Part shown: one piece after another, positions 23,255-34,079 of the stretch
Numbering within the stretch: position 1 is the stretch's first letter
Layout of the letters: every line of letters begins with the position of its first letter
Assembly (NCBI GenBank): GCA_032622095.1
Contig: CP136065.1
Location: forward strand, 219,150,151-219,214,150
Origin: Siphonodentalium dalli
Taxonomy: Eukaryota; Mollusca; Scaphopoda; Gadilida; Siphonodentaliidae
DNA length: 64,000 bases
Reading direction: 5' to 3'
Position numbers and translations under genes: made by a program
The notes under the pieces: model-generated
What the model was told of the DNA's origin: nothing
The model's database searches: none
What the model saw: the letters and a program-made list of their open reading frames with translations, nothing else

Positions 23255-23668
23255 CAGGGATGGGGTAATTGTAATTTGTAATTGTAATTGACTGTAATTA
23301 ATTACATTTTTTCAAGTAATTGCATGTAATTGGTAATTGAGTTTATTCTCAATTACATGTAATTGTAATTGGTTAGGATGTAATTGTAATTAGTCTAATT
23401 TCAATTACTTCAAAATCATAGGTCCATGTTTCTTCTCAAAGTTCTCTTTCATGATTCATCCAATTGTTTCTTCAAATGGTTTTTTCCAAACTTCAAAGTG
23501 TAAGACTGTTGACTGGCTATCACTATGTTGTCACAACACTTGAGCTTTTATCCACTGTGTCTGAATTGTGAATTGAGGTAGAAGGCTTGTTTTGATCAAT
23601 ACAATGGGAAACCAACTTCAAATAATTGACAATAGATCACTATGATAGATCACACTTATGATCGTGAA
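23255..23668. mobile_element. hAT-like insertion with TAATTG simple repeats
   Basis: TCAGAAG flanks both sides (23248-23254 and 23669-23675). The left end 'CAGGGATGGGGTAATTG' is followed by TAATTG/CAATTA tandem motifs to about 23405, a form common at ends of animal hAT elements. The right end lacks a matching CCCTG, so it is incomplete. The sister right arm (25990-26030) has the empty site. Confidence 0.65.
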
Positions 23669-24252
23669 TCAGAAGGAATCATAGTCTTGCATTGACCAAT
23701 GGAATCCACTGAGAAGAAACCTTTATACATTAAAACATGCATTGAAGAGCCTTACCGGTCCGACTGAGTCTGGCAGATTACTATTGATGAAAGTAGAGGT
23801 TGAAGTGTGGAATTTATGTTTATCCCACATTTTAACCGGCAGTCAGTATATTCTCCCCTCTAGCTGTTAACTGGTATTCAGGGATGGGGATCGGTATGCA
23901 TGTGACACCCTCGTACTTCTCCAACGATGAGCCTTAATTGTGAGTCTGAAATGTGATATAAATTGCATAACTATACGCATTGGTGGAACGAAATACACTG
24001 CCCAAATGGCCATATCCTTGTGGGACAATGGGAGAGACGATCGAGGGACATGATTGGTTAAAATTTTCCCGCCAAAATATCGTGCACTTTCATTGAGCTA
24101 AAAGTGGTCTGCATGGGCATGCATCGCATCTAACTAATAAATGTATTATTTATATGATATCAATATATATGTTTATATTGAACTCTAGCTATATCTCTAC
24201 CTTAGACGCAACGGAGTTTTTTCAATAAAAGTGCTCGGTAATAGAAAAATTA

Positions 24253-24398
24253 TGATCGCGTCAGAGACTACCTAGCTGTCACCCCTTTGGATATAATGTC
24301 ATGAACATGCAATTCTTACGCATGCAGTTGATTTATTTGCGTTGCACGCGCTGTGCATATGGGACACAATTTAAAGGTTTAAGCCACCGGGAATTAAT
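24253..24398 (+). promoter_or_regulatory. 5' leader and possible promoter of GST copy 1
   Basis: This lies between the inner end of the left arm and the first in-frame ATG. It aligns with 49078-49320 upstream of copy 2 but has internal deletions. The conserved block 'TTGCACGCGCTGTGCATATG' at 24342-24361 includes GCGTG on the minus strand, matching the xenobiotic response core, next to a TATA-like 'GCATATGG'. Function is only inference. Confidence 0.35.
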
Positions 24399-25133
24399 AT
24401 GATACGTAAGATACTATACCACTGCGCTGCGCTATCGAAGGAAAAGCTGCAATCTTTGCATCGGAAAGGTACCTTCGTTGCAAACGCCCACATTTCGAAG
24501 AAGTTTTACCACAGTGAGGAGACCGGTTACAAATTGGTGTATTTCCCGGTTAGAGGCCGCGCTGAGGCCATCCGATTCATGTTGGTAGACCAGGGACTCG
24601 ACTTAGAATTCGTTGATGTTACCCAGGACGGTGCATGGGACGAGAAATGGAAGCCACAGATGTATTTTGGACAGTGTCCGGCGTTTTTTGATGACGGTTT
24701 CATGCTTGTTCAAAGCAACGCAATTCTGAGATATTTGGGGAAGAAGTTTAACATGTATGGGACGGACTTTAAGGACCAATCATTGATTGACATGATCAAT
24801 GACGGAGTTGAGGATATCAGGGTGCCATACGTCATGATGATATACACAAACTACGAGAAGGGCAAGGAAGCCTGGGTCAAGGACTTGCCTAACAGGCTAA
24901 CATACTTTGAGAAAAATCTCGAAAAGTTTGTAGTTGGAGACAAGATTTCATACGCCGACTTCAATTTGTTTGAGCTGCTTCTTGCCCAAGAAGCATCATC
25001 TCCTGGTTGTCTCAAAGAGTTCAAGTTGCTCTCTGTGTTCGTCAGCAGTATGTCCAACAGACCAAACATTCAGAAGTACTTGGAAACAGAAGGGTTCAAA
25101 AACAGGCCTATCAGTGTAAACAAGAAGGTGTAG
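24399..25133 (+). CDS. Pi-class glutathione S-transferase, intronless copy 1 with altered start
   Basis: Pi-class GSTs conjugate glutathione to electrophiles in the cytosol. The 244-codon frame matches copy 2 from residue 42 onward. The thioredoxin-fold N-domain motif 'YFPVRGRAEAIR' is present with catalytic Tyr48 (Tyr7 in usual numbering). The glutathione-site Lys, Gln-x-Pro and Gln-Ser, and the later Asp and Tyr, are retained. Oddities: the usual start ATG is ACC at 24522-24524; the frame instead opens at 24399, adding 41 residues rich in Lys/Arg with one clear acidic run only at the end; and four residues before 'VGDKISYADF' are missing. By eye, amino-acid-changing differences from copy 2 outnumber silent ones by roughly 3 to 1, close to neutral drift. 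Family GST genes usually have several introns; this has none. It may be a decaying copy or a re-targeted one. Confidence 0.8.
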   Translation: MIRKILYHCAALSKEKLQSLHRKGTFVANAHISKKFYHSEETGYKLVYFPVRGRAEAIRFMLVDQGLDLEFVDVTQDGAWDEKWKPQMYFGQCPAFFDDGFMLVQSNAILRYLGKKFNMYGTDFKDQSLIDMINDGVEDIRVPYVMMIYTNYEKGKEAWVKDLPNRLTYFEKNLEKFVVGDKISYADFNLFELLLAQEASSPGCLKEFKLLSVFVSSMSNRPNIQKYLETEGFKNRPISVNKKV

Positions 25134-25207
25134 ATGACCCCTTGACCCACGACAATTGCTGATGATCCATGTTGGTAGTAGTAGGAAAGAACTGACTACT
25201 TGCAAGT
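25134..25207 (+). other. Retained 3' flank of GST copy 1
   Basis: It matches the 3' flank of copy 2 ('GTAGGAAAGAACTGACTACT' here, 'GTAGGAAAGAACCGACTTGC' there) and then breaks exactly where the inverted arm begins with 'TTAATGCTTCTATTACCGAG'. An AATAAA-rich stretch at about 25303-25316 inside the arm could serve as polyadenylation signal. Confidence 0.6.
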
Positions 25208-27018
25208 TAATGCTTCTATTACCGAGCACTTTTATTGAAGTAATTATGTTGCGTCTAAGGTAGAGATAGCTAGAGTTCACTATATACGTATATAAATACC
25301 ATATAAATAAATAAATTAATGATAAATTTATTAGATAGATCCGATGCCCATGTAGACCATTTTCGCTCAATGAACGTGCCGGTTATTTTGGCGGGAAAAT
25401 TTTGACCAATTGTTTACCTCGAGATCTATGGCGATTTTGATCGGTGTATTTCATGCCACCAGTTATGCAATGGAGATCATATTTCAGACTCACAATTAAG
25501 ATGGAAAATTATGATGGTGTCACATACCCCCCCCCCCCCCCCCCCCAACCACAAGCTGCAAAACCGAGTCCAGTCCCTCGCTACGCTATGTCTGACCGCT
25601 GCCGGCATGTGTATTTTCTTTCTTCATTTTTTATTGAAGCGTTTTTCAGTTACAATTCATTCTGGCTTGGTCAACACAATTTTCAAATGAACATGGACAG
25701 TTCAGTTTCTCAGAATAATGCAGAATGAATTGTAATCTGCAAAAGTCTCAAATAAATAAATGTGACATTTCATCACATTACGAGTAGGTGCGGGGACTGA
25801 ACTATGCATGGAGCTTGACCCCCCACCTGAATACCAGTTAACAGAGGCGGTGAATACCGTCTGCCGGTTAAAATGTGGGATGGACATAAACTTCTTTCTA
25901 CTTTCATTAATAGTAATCTGCCAAACTTAGTCGGAGGGTAAGGCTCATCAATGTATGTTTTAGTGTATTAGTTTCCATTGGTCAAGACAAAACTATCCTT
26001 CTGAATGATCCACGGCTGCCCAGCCGGCAGCTTTCAAGAATTTGATAAATCTGGTTAAAACAAAGATGGTGGTCAAAATGGCCTAAATTATTGTCACAAA
26101 GAATAGGCACCGAGTCCTATGGAATGCATAGCCGTGTGGGCAGGGGTGCTGGGAGGGCTGCAGCCACCCCCAAAACGTTTGAACGCTCAAAATTGGGACA
26201 ATTTTCGGTCAAATTGGATATTTTCGGTCAAATTGAATGGTATTTCAGGGGGAAATTACTGCAAATTTTTCACATTTTTGCCCGAACTATATATACATAT
26301 TTAATGTTAATTTGAATCTATTTTGTCATATTTCTGTGCATATACAAGGTATATTCTACAGAAACTGTGTTATATACAACTATGAATATATCATGTAAAA
26401 GAATTTGGGCAAAAGGTCTCAGTCCGCCTAAACATTTGGGTGCCCGTACGGCTAGGATGGAATGGGGAAAACATAAAACACAAAATCACCACAATTGGTA
26501 TATTTGCTGGATTTAAATAGGTATCATTGAGCTCAATGTTTGATGATGGTTTCAAAGATGGCCATCGAGATGGCGGCTTAAAATCTCGAAAATGGTGATT
26601 CCCATAAAGACCATCATTGTGGAATTATGTATGACGCTACTTTGAAGTTTGTATCCGAATATATATGTACTTAAATCATTCTTCCTTGCGTAATAAATAT
26701 ATGGAGGCATCAAATCGCAGCAAACTCGATTGTAGACACACTGCTCACAAATGAATTTGATTCATATTAAACACACGAGTGTCACTCAAATTGATATCCT
26801 ATGTGTATCAAGTACATTGTCTCAGCCCCATATGGATATCTCACAAGTTCGGTGAAGCAGTTGTTATAGATTCATGATCATGCAGCCTGTGATAGGTTTA
26901 TGATAATACATGATACCCTGGTACTCCCATGATACATGATACTTCTGGAACTCGGCTAACAGACAGTTGATTATAGCCAATCACTGCGCCGCTATATCTC
27001 ACATACAGCTTAGCGATG
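25208..27018. repeat. Right arm of the GST-bearing inverted-repeat element
   Basis: It is the reverse complement of left-arm sequence in order: promoter-like inner part (25208-25500), poly-C (25530-25546), 'CTCTGCTACG'-type block, 'AAAGTCTCAAATAAATAAAT', 'GATTACTATTAATGAAAG'-type, the 'TTTTGACCACCAT' block, then outer 'GGGTATCATG'. Its inner part is closer to 48700-49077 than to its own partner at 23860-24252. Open frames in it are not conserved between arms. Confidence 0.85.
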
Positions 27019-27854
27019 CCACGCTAACCTTTAGGATCTTCTGCCAATGTTTCACTTAATCCATTTGAAAATCTAAAAGCTTCCTCCAAACCAAACGGAA
27101 GTTTGCTTACCACAAATTTGTATTATTATGCAGCACACTGTTGCGACAATGTAAATGGGAAGCCGCAAATGTTTTACAAGAGAATGGCATGAATTGCGCA
27201 CATTGCACGTGCTTCGTGGTGTTAACATGCAACCTTCACCGAATTAGTTCACTTTGTGTCATACTTGCTACTATATGACAACAAGTTAATTACTGACTCC
27301 ATAATTGCCGTTTTTCTTTCATGTGCTTTGACAGCCAAGTTAAGACAGTATACGTAATTAAAAATACCACTATTTGATAAACCTTTGCATCCGGTTGTAA
27401 ATTTTTCAATACCTTTATTGTGGCTCAGTCGAGTTACGGGAAACTGATATGTATATCGTTTTATTTATTTTGCCACATTTTTATCCTAATGCCTGAGGGT
27501 GATATTGTTCGAAAAAAGAGGGGTTGTTGATTAATTACTACATGTACAACCCCGATCGACTTATTTCATTGATGTGGTGGTTGTGATTTGACCATAGATC
27601 GGTAACATTTTCTGTGGTATTAACATCTTATGTTGTTATATCGTGTATTTAACCTTGTGTATACAAATTTATACACTTTTGTTGCGCTCTTTTGGATATA
27701 TTTTCATTCTCTGGAAAGTAAGTGAGGCAGATATCTTCTGGAATTCGTAAAAAGGCAATTAAAACAGTTCGTCCATTAGAATCGTGATTCATTACGCCAC
27801 ATGGTGGTGTATCTAGTTTCGGTGATTTTGATATTGTGTGGTGGACAGGACGAA
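27019..27854. other. Unassigned AT-rich sequence
   Basis: Neither strand shows an open frame of useful length, an inverted repeat or a familiar repeat. Confidence 0.5.
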
Positions 27855-28332
27855 TGTATTCTTGGAGATTTGTTGTACCTTACTCAATCGTACCAATAGA
27901 ATCACGTATATGCTGAAATTGTAAAGTTAACGGCACCGGTGTATAATATGTTTTTGAAAATATGATAAATCGTATCCATAGGGTCAGGACAGGCTGAAAT
28001 TGTAAACTTTAAGTCACCGGTGTAATAATATGTTGTTGAAAATATAAATAATCTGATAGCCTGAAAATAATATATCACCCATTGGGAGCCCCTGGTGTAT
28101 TCTTGGATATTTTTATTTGTACCTTACTCAATCGTACCGATAGAATCACGTAGCTGCTTAAATTGTAAAGTTAACGTCACCGGTGTATAATATGTTTTTG
28201 AAAATGTGATAAATCGTATCGATAGAGTCAGGACAGGCTGAAATTGTAAACTTAAAGTCACTTGTTGTTGAAAATATAAATAATTTGATAGACTGAAAAT
28301 AATGTGTAACCCATTGCGAACCCCTGGTGTAG
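27855..28332. repeat. Direct duplication of about 240 bp
   Basis: 27855-28093 and 28097-28332 align along their length. Both have 'GTACCTTACTCAATCGTACC', 'GTGTATAATATGTTTTTGAA' and 'TAATAATATG'-type ends, and close with 'CCCCTGGTG'. Minus-strand open frames here (71-77 codons) are repeat-internal. Confidence 0.85.
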
Positions 28333-28589
28333 TGAAGTGAATTGTGGGTAGTTTCATTGTGATTCTCCGCCATCTTTATTTTCTGGAATTATCACCAAGA
28401 TTTCTCCACTCGATTCTCTTAAACTGCACCCGAATCGGTCAAATTATTTTGATAATTCTATCTAAATACATCTTAGCTACTATTCGGATCTGCTGTCCCG
28501 GTCGAAAAGGGTTTAGTTTGACCAAAATGGCAATTGACAAAATGCGTCTTACTCGATGACCCGTCCACGGTCCACGCTGTAGTGTAAAT

Positions 28590-28925
28590 TTATTATCGAA
28601 AACAAATTCAATTTCTTCCACCTAAAACATCATTACGCGCTGAACTCTGTCATTTTAAGAATATATAAGTATTACACACATACACACCAAATTTCAGCTC
28701 AAAATTTTGAAAAATGACAGTTTTATAGACATAAATCGATTTGAATGGGAAATCCTGTGTTAAATTTTATCATCGAAAAAAAAAAAATTCTTCGATCTAA
28801 AAAATAATTACGTGCTGTACCCTGTCATTTTAGGAATATATAAGTATCCCACGCACACACACCAAGTGTGAGCTAAAAATTTTGAAAAATAAGAGATTTA
28901 TCGAAATAAATCGATTTTTATATAT
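28590..28925. repeat. Direct duplication of about 165 bp
   Basis: Two copies share 'TCATTTTAAGAATATATAAG', 'ACACACACCAA' and 'AAAATTTTGAAAAAT' in order. Confidence 0.8.
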
Positions 28926-29029
28926 CATATGGCAGATGCCAATTGCCTTGTTAAATAAATTTTAGGGCCCTGAAAATGTTTTCTGAGCTGTTCCATATTG
29001 GGCACTAGAGTCCATATTTGACCATTATA

Positions 29030-29830
29030 TCTGATAATTGTGCGAGAGTACAGTCGCATTACTTTATACGTCAACATTGGTCATTATCACCCGACAAATT
29101 TATTTCGGCCTATCGTATCAACCCCTATTTTCTCCCGCGTAGCCTGACTAAGTGTCAACATTGGTCTTTATCGCTCCACTAATTTGTATCGTTTCATCGG
29201 TATGAATTCCATATCCAATTATCCACATATAACCAACCCAACCTCTAATCCGGCCTGGTCCATTATATTTAATTTTTTCATCGCTATAGTCACGTTACTT
29301 AATATTTTATCGCGTGATACTTGTACTTATATGTCTATGGTATTACTATAGTATACCGTATACGTATATCAATTGCTATTCCTTTCTATATAATCCTGGT
29401 GCCATCTATAGAGATAGAGATAATTTCATACCCCCCCCCCCATTTTATGTCATTGCTGCTTCAGTACAGTCGCGATACATTACATGGCAACATCGCTCCA
29501 CTAATTTATGTCAGTTCATCGGTACGAACCCCTTTTTCTCGGAGTCCATAAACGTACCAACCCAACATCTTATAGAAGTCCATACATGACTATTCTGGCA
29601 CTATATAGAGATGACTAAGATTCTGACACCCCCTATTTTATAGCCTTGTTGCAATGTTCAGTAGAGTTGAGATGCATAATATGTCAACATTGGTCATTAT
29701 CGCTCTATAAATTTATATCGGTTCAACCCTTAGTTCCCTGTATCGCCCACCCCTCCCTGAATTTATTTTTTCATTTGTATTATAGTCTCGTTACGTACAC
29801 ATTTTATCTCTTGTAACTTTTGCTTCAATC
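29030..29830. repeat. Imperfect tandem units of about 150-200 bp
   Basis: 'GTCAACATTGGTC', 'TTATCGCTC', 'AATTTATATCGGTTC' and 'TACAGTCGC' recur in the same order four to five times with many changes. A poly-C run is at 29431-29441. No gene is recognised up to 30035. Confidence 0.55.
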
Positions 29831-30035
29831 GCGTCGAGTTCCGCTGCAGAGAATACAAAACTGACAACATTTTGAAATGTAAGCAGGCTTCAAACTCATC
29901 TTATCCAAGAAAAACTCTGGTTACATAAGAAATTTGTGTATAAGGTGTACGCGCATTTGTTGCGTTAAAAACCAAAGGTCCCAAGTCAAGGTCCAAATCC
30001 CCAACACACTGTTGTGAGGTTTAACTCCATCTACA

Positions 30036-30981
30036 TACAGTAATGTCCAAAGTAATTGATCACTTAAAGGTACTCAACCCGTAAAGAGGGTCCCCACCTC
30101 AACAGATTCCAACAACAACAATCCGATCAGAGGGTCCTATATTACTATTTCTTTGGCTTGGGGGGTAAAAAAATATTTGATTCGAGTCGAGGAACCCATC
30201 AAACAAAGCTCTGAGTTATTAGATATTGATTTTTCAAATTTGTTATGTTCTCGAGATGAGTACCAATAACTGCCGTAATCTGCTCTGGATGTGTACTCCA
30301 AATCTATTCAAACAGACAAGGATGAATAACTCTAAAATCAAGTGGTAATTTTAACGCAATATTGACTGAGTTCTGGGCCAGATAGTATTCCCGATAATGA
30401 AAAATAATAGATTTCTAAAATTGATATCTAACAAATCTGAGCTTTGATGGGTGACTTCCTCGACTCGAATCAAATATTTTTGACCCCCGAAGCCATTGAA
30501 ATAGTAATTGAGAGGAGTTTTATCGGGTTGAGTACCTTTAACCACAGCAAAATTATGGGTATTTTTTCATGATTTTAAATCCTGAAAAATTACCCATAAT
30601 TAAGTGGTCAATTACTTTGGGCATTACTGTAACCAATATAAGGATTTGAGATTTAATGATAACTCAATCCTCATACAGTAATGTTCAAAGTAATTGACCA
30701 CTTAAGCACAGCAGAATAATGGGTAATTTATCAGGATTTTAAATGCTGAAAAAATACCCATAATTCTGCTGTGTTTAAGTGGTCAATTACTTTGGGCATT
30801 ACTGTAACCAATATAAGGATTTGAGGTTTAATGATAACTCAATCCTCATACAGTAATGTTCAAAGTAATTGACCACTTAACCACAGCAGAATCGTTGGTA
30901 ATTTTTCAGGATTTTAAATCCTGAAAAATTACCAATAATTCTGATGTGGTTAAGTGGTCAATTACTTTGGGCATTACTGTA
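30036..30981. repeat. Three tandem mariner-like hairpins, 175-bp period
   Basis: Hairpins of family E start at 30036, 30674 and 30849, each from 'TACAGTAATG' to 'CATTACTGTA'. They are separated by 'ACCAATATAAGGATTTGAG' spacers. The second and third are 175 bp apart. The first is interrupted by the family-F element at 30064-30541. Confidence 0.85.
30064..30541. mobile_element. TTAA element F inserted into a family-E hairpin
   Basis: Flanks read 'CACTTAA' on the left and 'TTAACCACAG' on the right, while the neighbouring hairpins read 'CACTTAACCACAG' uninterrupted at 30886-30898. So the insertion duplicated exactly TTAA. It is inverted relative to 11816-12293. Confidence 0.9.
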
Positions 30982-31969
30982 ACCAATATAATGATGTGAG
31001 GTTTAATGAGAACTACATCCACATAACTAATAAATATGTGTGAAAATTAAAACAAAACAAAATAAATTATATGATGGCGTCCAATATGGACTGCCTAATT
31101 CTGCTCCAAAACATGTATATTGAATATATGGATGTTTATTGGGGGAAACCGATTATTTCAATGATATTTTCATTAACTGGGATCCAAAACCCGACTTACG
31201 AGAGCGTGCCACTGTATCTTACGCATATGTGCATATTTAATAAGCCAACAATTATTGGAATCCCAACAGAGAAGATTGACGTGGGTCCCTTGTGCGATCT
31301 GTCCATCGAAAACTATTTAGACATCTCAAGACACGTAAGACCAAATAACTTAATATACATAATAGATACATCTATTGCCTGAGTGACTAATATTTATATT
31401 TGTTACAATGAGGTCAAATAGTTGCGAAGCCAGCACCACAATTCTTTCCCTCCATAGTAAATCTTAAAACAACTTCTAAAGAATTATTTATTTACCTTAT
31501 ATTTGGTATGGAGCGTCCTTGGTTTACTGGAGTTCAGATTTGTTAACATCACGTCACCAAGTTAATTACTTGCGAAGCCACAGCCATAACTATTTCCCTC
31601 CATAGTAATTCTCAAAACAACTTCTTAAGAACAATTGACCAAGTCAGTCGCGCAATTATTGGAAGAGCCACGGTCAATCATTTTTTAAAAACCAAATGTT
31701 ACATTTAAATTATTGCTTTATTTAACCAAAAAAAATTAAATGAGAAAATTAACTTTTACTACTTGCTAAATTTTATCTTTTAATTATTTCATTTAAATTT
31801 TAGTATTTAAAGTATACTAAGTCCAAGTCTTTATAATCTGTTGAGTGACCCCACAGTCGTTTACTTGCTTTGTTAGTAATAATTTGAAGGATTACTTGTT
31901 TAAACGCAATTGTTATCAAAATATTTTACGTATTTTTTATAATTTCTATTTATATGTAATACTATAATC
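30982..31969. other. AT-rich spacer; 103-codon frame not supported
   Basis: A forward open frame at 31071-31382 has ordinary residue composition but no recognisable domain. The segments 31395-31480 and 31550-31640 are a diverged duplicate ('CCCTCCATAGTAA'). I do not call a gene. Confidence 0.45.
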
Positions 31970-32481
31970 TTGGTGGCGTTACCATTTCTGACTATGGTTT
32001 TCTTGTTTTACTACTGTTCTATGGATATATTTGCCATTTAAGGTGATATGTAGTAACAGCGGCCAAGCGGGCGGTGTTTAATTAACAGGTTGGGCGTTCC
32101 AGTGTATACCATGTATTATTACGTGCGCCGCGTGTATACTATAATGTACAAATTCTTGTTCCGCCTGGGCGCTGCCATAGCGCTGGAGGTTCCATTTATA
32201 GAATGTTAATTATTGGGACACATTAAAAGTTGTAGTGCGACCCCGAGGCCGAGCTGTAGTGCGACCCCGAGGTCGAGCCCGGTAAAAGGTGTAGTTGATA
32301 ATTTCAATTTCGTTTATTGGCGTTTACATTATGTCAATAATGTTGATTTTTGGTTTGTGATAAGTTATGCCAATTACAAATAACAGAAATGAAAAAGATT
32401 CTATAATTACAACCATGCATGGGTATATAATATATGAGCTTGAGCGCGTTACCATTTCTGACTATGGTTTTCTTGTGTTGT
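31970..32481. repeat. Dispersed repeat J, copy 2, plus a solo core
   Basis: 32111-32481 matches 1976-2336 closely. A solo core 'GGTGGCGTTACCATTTCTGA' at 31973 precedes it. 32482-32875 shows nothing further. Confidence 0.65.
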
Positions 32482-32875
32482 TTTTGTTGGACATGCAGAT
32501 AAACGTTATAATAATTCTTGATCGGTTGTGGATAATGTGAATTCTATCACTGGTCAACTGATTGAGATAATGTGCTTCCAGATGACAGTTGTTATATTTT
32601 CGGGAATTTGGCTGATTGTATGTTTATGGCAAATAAATGTTTAAATGTATTGGCAGTCTTGAATTTGTTATCACGACAGAATGCCGCATTATAGCATTAA
32701 ATTCGGGACAATCATCCAAATACATGAAATATTTGAAAATAAATCAGTTTCTCGGCAATCTACTTTCGCCATAATCATAACCCGGGCAGTTGAGTTGAGT
32801 TGAGTGGCGACTTCAGTGGCAGAGTGGCCTTTAAATGGTGCAGGCTTTGGGGGCCGGACCATTGGGGTTGGGTGA

Positions 32876-33467
32876 TTAAACGGGTACTGTACGCCAAATG
32901 TTGTTGTTGGTTTCTATAGTCTCCGAGTCGGAGAATAAGGTAACAATTTTACCATTATTTGAAAGTCTGTTGAGTACGAAGTCATGTTACGGATGACAAA
33001 TTTACCGGAATGCAAAAAATATAAATTGTCGTTGTCGAGTAATTTTTGTAAAGCTTCCAACCAAATGAATCAAATAAAAGTTATATTATATGCATACTAG
33101 TCCCATATAATCATTTAAGTTATTGTATCGTCGCTAGTCAGTGAGTGGCTTGAGTGTTCTCCCCGTATCATCATAATATTTTAAGCGATCGTGTGTGCGA
33201 TCGGTTTAACAATCCAGTATCCCTCAATTACTGTTTTTGATTACGGTAATTCGTAATTTAATTGACGCCATTTTATGGCTCCAGTCATAAATTCAATTTA
33301 TATCAAATTATTAAATTTTAAATTATTAAATTTTAAGATAGCCTATTAACCTGAGCGTTTACAGAATACATCTTCGACTCAAATTACTTATGTTTCTATA
33401 TATTATCGATATTAGATCGTTGTTGTCACCGGAAATTTAATGAAAATGGCGTACAGTACCCCTTTAA
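32876..33467. mobile_element. TTAA element, family with GGGTACTGTACGCCA ends
   Basis: 'TTAAACGGGTACTGTACGCCA'-type left end and 'TGGCGTACAGTACCCCTTTAA'-type right end are inverted. TTAA is at both boundaries. The interior is AT-rich and non-coding. This family is seen once in the window. Confidence 0.75.
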
Positions 33468-34079
33468 GGTTAATTCTATATTCTAAAGTATTGAGAGGGT
33501 TCATTCTCACGAAGATTCTTTCTATGAAGGAAATAACTTAAAACATTAAATGTGATTTTGTTTTGTTTTCGCTGGTTTTCTTGAGTTTAATGTCATTACG
33601 TATGACCTTATTTCTCATTACATATTCACGCCAAGCAGCCCACACAATTGCTATGTTTCCGTGCGATTTAATGTCATTACGTGTGACCTAATATCTCAAT
33701 AATCTGAGGCAAGAGTACGCCTGCTAAAGGCGAATTATAACAGTGGGGCTATAACGTTCAATAAATACTGGAGGCTATAACAAACTGCGCAGCAGAATAT
33801 CGCTAAATAGACGAGTATGAGATGAGCCTAACTGCAATTGTGACTTTGTTTAAAGGCCCACTTAATATTCGAGTCATTCATTTGTTTATAGTATATACGG
33901 TTTTAATAACAATTTATGCCATAAAATTTGAATAAAATACTATAATTCATCACCATTTGAAACGCAGAATACTTCTATCTCCAAGTTTGAAACACCTTTA
34001 AAATACCGCGACAAGTCGTGCGTCGTATATCTAGCAATTAGCAACTAACATGTCCTCTTCGGCTTTCCATAGATTATAA
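33468..34079. other. Unassigned sequence with a partial duplication
   Basis: 'TTTAATGTCATTACGTATGACC' and its near-copy about 80 bases on ('TTAATGTCATTACGTGTGACC') are the only structure seen. No gene. Confidence 0.45.

Larger units (their letters stand above)
20335..27018. mobile_element. Inverted-repeat element carrying a GST gene (copy 1)
   Basis: The left arm (20335-24252) and right arm (25208-27018) are inverted copies. The outer ends share 'ATGTGAGATA', 'GCGCAGTGATTGGC' and 'GGGTATCATGTATTACCATA'-type sequence, and the inner ends share 'GTGCTCGGTAATAGAA'. The left arm is longer because it gained the 35-bp array, an internal duplication (21868-22120 against 22122-22790) and two insertions. 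The 955-bp core is a pi-class GST gene with about 75 bp of 3' flank. No transposase is visible. The outer end at 35807-37164 repeats the same arm. It may be a gene-capturing TIR element or the product of inverted duplication. Confidence 0.75.

Noticed and set aside
20335-27018. CRISPR array or other bacterial system as explanation of the regular repeats
   Set aside because: Repeats have no unique spacers, no cas genes are present, and a splice acceptor and SINE/MITE content show the DNA is eukaryotic.
31071-31382. 103-codon forward frame as a gene
   Set aside because: No domain, no splice context and no supporting composition; length is within chance for AT-rich DNA of this size.
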